Source: Algoriphagus sp. AK58
GTDB lineage: Bacteria; Bacteroidota; Bacteroidia; Cytophagales; Cyclobacteriaceae
Direction: 5' to 3'
NCBI RefSeq assembly: GCF_014324365.1
Contig: NZ_QEIG01000002.1
Coordinates: 159,354-223,353, forward strand
DNA: 64,000 nt
A model generated the notes under the pieces. That model did no database searches. It was not told the DNA's origin and worked only from the letters and a program-made list of their open reading frames with translations. Positions 62,071 to 64,000 of the stretch are shown here, one piece after another. The position numbers and the translations under genes are program-made. Within the stretch, counting starts at the first letter, position 1. Each line of letters begins with the position of its first letter.

Positions 62071-64000
62071 ATGGACTACTTATCCAAAAGCGAGAAGTTC
62101 CCTCAGCCTCCACAGAGGGGTGTCTCAGACGGGAACAATTGGTGGTCAACGTCAGGGCTATTTCGATGGCTATTGCTGATGTTGATTTTCTTTTTTGTGC
62201 AGGGGGCGGTGAGGGCGCAAGATGGTATTAGGCCTCCTTATCCTGGCTGCCCTCAGAATAACGTGAATGTGACTAGGGTGGACTTTTTTGATGAAAATGG
62301 TAATCCCTTTGATCCGTTAGTGGAGTATGAACTGGGAACACCTGTTTCGGGTCAGTTATTCTTCACTTTTGGAGGAAGTACCAACAATGCGTATTCGATG
62401 TATACGCAATATGATATTTTCATCAATGATCAGTTTGTAGAGACTGTGATTTTGTGTTTGTTCCAAGGGCAAACAGTAATCAAGAACACGCCGATTTATG
62501 CGGATGATTTTACATGGGAGTGGGGAGACAAGTTTGAAATCAAAAATATTTTCATGAGATGGGAAACTGGAAATGCCCAGAATGTACCTTGTGGAGATGG
62601 TTCAGGAGGAAATGCCCAGTGTTATGGTAACGTGACAGGCTTTTTGGTAAATACTCCTTTGGTGCCAAATTTCAACTTTGAAACCAATTGTATCAATTAT
62701 GAGGTGAAGTTTACTGACGCAACTGTGGGTGGTAATCTTCCCTATAAGTCTTGGAACTGGAATTTCGCTGGATTGGGAACGTCTTCCCTTCAAAATCCTA
62801 CGTTCACTTTTCCCTCAGCAGGTTCTTACGATGTAACGCTGACTGTTGTTGACCAATTAAACATCACTAAAGACATTGTCAAAACCGTCGATCTTTTCGG
62901 GGCTCTTTCTTTGAGTACTACCAAAGTGGATGATGATTGTTCGGAAGCCAATACTGGGTCAATAGATCTGACTGTTTCTGGTGGTGTAGGGCCTTATTCG
63001 TATTCATGGACAAAAACCGGGGATGCTGCTTACTCATTTAGCGGAGAAGATCCAACGGGATTATCAGCTGGTATCTATAATGTATTGGTAACAGACAATA
63101 GGGGGTGTACAGCTACGACTTCGGTCACTATCATTACACCTGCTCAATCACCCGCACCAAGCCCACAGACTTTCGAATTTTGTCAGGGTTCAGGTAATCA
63201 GGATTTAGTTGTTACACCAACTCCAAACTTCACGATTAAATGGTATGATTCAGCGATGAATCCTCTTTCTGGTGCACCTACGGTTTCCACTGCAACTTCC
63301 GGCACTCAGACATATTACATTTCCCAATTCAAGTCCGGGGAGTGTGAAAGTGAGAAGGTTGCGGTGACTGTTAGTATTGGTACATGTGCGATCAGATTGG
63401 TCAAGGAGTTTACCAATACGCTCAGCGAAGACGAGTGTCTGGATCCTACCCTTAATCCTGTAATCAACTACACGTTTACGGCAACGTTAGGGTCTCAGAG
63501 TTTTCCTTTAAGTAACGTTTCAATTACTGATCCAAAGGTTCCAACGATCACTTTTCAATCTGGTGACACCAATACTAATGGTATCCTTGAATCAGGTGAA
63601 TCATGGGTTTATACGGGTTCTTATACCATTTTGGCTTCAGATATCGAAGCAGGTCAGGTGACCAATCAGGCTACGGCCAAAGGGACATTTAACGGTTTCG
63701 AGGTAAGTGATTTGTCAGGTACTGCGGTGGATAATGATAATCCGACGGTTGTTCCGGTGTGTCAGGACTTTGATTATAGCATTACCAAGGTGGCGACACC
63801 GCAGACCTATTCGGCGGTAGGCGAGGAGATCAGCTACGACATCACGGTGACCAACGATGGCAACGTGACGCTGAAAGGCATCGTGGTGACCGATCCGTTG
63901 ACCGGCTTGAACCAGGTGATAGCGAGCTTGGCACCGCAGGCCGACACGGTGATTGTGACCAAGTATGTGATCACGCAGGCGGATCTGGATGCGGGCAAGG
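62071..64000 (+). CDS. Giant cell-surface protein with PKD, SprB and DUF11-type repeats (partial, N-terminal 643 residues)
   Basis: The frame is open from ATG 62071 to the end of the window. An unusually long n-region (about 30 polar residues) precedes the hydrophobic core RWLLLMLIFFFVQGAV and a cleavage site near ARAQ. Then come a Cys-containing beta domain (about 52-205), a PKD domain (about 210-262, with NWNF and PTFTFPSAGSYDVTLTV), a SprB-type repeat (about 279-352, with GGVGPYSYSW and GLSAGIYNVLVTD), an Ig-like domain (about 355-435) and two DUF11/DUF7507-type repeats (about 441-555 and from 563 on). Such proteins are type IX-secreted adhesins; a sorting domain would be beyond the window. 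From about 63781 the GC content rises sharply. Confidence 0.85.
   Translation, partial: MDYLSKSEKFPQPPQRGVSDGNNWWSTSGLFRWLLLMLIFFFVQGAVRAQDGIRPPYPGCPQNNVNVTRVDFFDENGNPFDPLVEYELGTPVSGQLFFTFGGSTNNAYSMYTQYDIFINDQFVETVILCLFQGQTVIKNTPIYADDFTWEWGDKFEIKNIFMRWETGNAQNVPCGDGSGGNAQCYGNVTGFLVNTPLVPNFNFETNCINYEVKFTDATVGGNLPYKSWNWNFAGLGTSSLQNPTFTFPSAGSYDVTLTVVDQLNITKDIVKTVDLFGALSLSTTKVDDDCSEANTGSIDLTVSGGVGPYSYSWTKTGDAAYSFSGEDPTGLSAGIYNVLVTDNRGCTATTSVTIITPAQSPAPSPQTFEFCQGSGNQDLVVTPTPNFTIKWYDSAMNPLSGAPTVSTATSGTQTYYISQFKSGECESEKVAVTVSIGTCAIRLVKEFTNTLSEDECLDPTLNPVINYTFTATLGSQSFPLSNVSITDPKVPTITFQSGDTNTNGILESGESWVYTGSYTILASDIEAGQVTNQATAKGTFNGFEVSDLSGTAVDNDNPTVVPVCQDFDYSITKVATPQTYSAVGEEISYDITVTNDGNVTLKGIVVTDPLTGLNQVIASLAPQADTVIVTKYVITQADLDAGK

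Overview
The window looks like chromosomal DNA from a Bacteroidota bacterium of the Cytophagales, most like Cyclobacteriaceae/Algoriphagus. The signs are a SusC/SusD pair, many lipoproteins with Bacteroidota-style signal peptides, a GldE-type gliding gene, a CrtD-type carotenoid desaturase, paired DUF3857/transglutaminase proteins, SprB-type surface repeats, near absence of Shine-Dalgarno sequences and several TAnnTTTG-type -7 promoter elements. The genus is inferred from gene style only. I saw no tRNA, rRNA, CRISPR array, transposase or phage gene.

Layout. 1-6.5 kb: the first codons of a probable universal stress protein (minus), a 2H phosphoesterase, an orphan SusC/SusD nutrient-uptake pair and a DUF202 membrane protein. 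6.5-11.2 kb: an accessory-looking secreted block on the minus strand, with two modular paralogous lipoproteins flanking a subtilase lipoprotein and a 350-bp array of DNA hairpins. 11.5-23 kb: housekeeping and stress genes, namely crtD, ndk, nrnA followed by three FKBP lipoproteins, an ICMT-like methyltransferase, a saccharopine/alanine dehydrogenase-like enzyme with deoC, a Na/Pi symporter divergent from a PiT-like permease, tadA and a Mn-type superoxide dismutase. 23-36 kb: a TonB-dependent receptor, a class C beta-lactamase-fold hydrolase, tatD-tcdA, a MaoC hydratase, three DUF3857/transglutaminase-like proteins in one operon and mtgA. 35.8-36.2 kb: a non-coding segment with five DnaA-box-like 9-mers. 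36.2-50 kb: a ClC transporter, an M28 peptidase, yjjX-yebC, ndh, a Spy/CpxP-like protein and gltBD. 50-56 kb: the mutY-ssb-gldE operon, divergent from HU, a TPR protein, a 29-residue mS38/bS22-like microprotein and RNase G. 56-64 kb: a DUF4221-like lipoprotein, a DUF3127 protein with an SSB-like C-terminal tip, an ECF sigma factor with a small overlapping partner, an ALDH-esterase pair and the start of a giant surface protein (PKD, SprB, Ig-like and DUF11-type repeats) that runs off the window.

How the parts relate. Nutrient import is represented by the outer-membrane SusC/D pair and a second TonB-dependent receptor, and by two phosphate-type permeases in the inner membrane. Periplasmic or outer-membrane protein handling is represented by the three FKBPs, the Spy-like protein, the subtilase and the M28 peptidase. 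Nucleic-acid maintenance is clustered at 50-56 kb (MutY, SSB, HU, RNase G, probable small ribosomal protein). Most genes left of 36 kb are on the plus strand and most genes from 36 to 53 kb on the minus strand.

The items most worth following up are the DnaA-box cluster at 36.0-36.2 kb, the operon with one apparently active and two inactivated transglutaminase domains, the 29-residue basic protein before RNase G, the SSB-tailed DUF3127 protein, the conserved insertion shared by the three FKBPs, and the modular lipoprotein/protease block with its hairpin array. None of these is shown to be a new system by the sequence alone.
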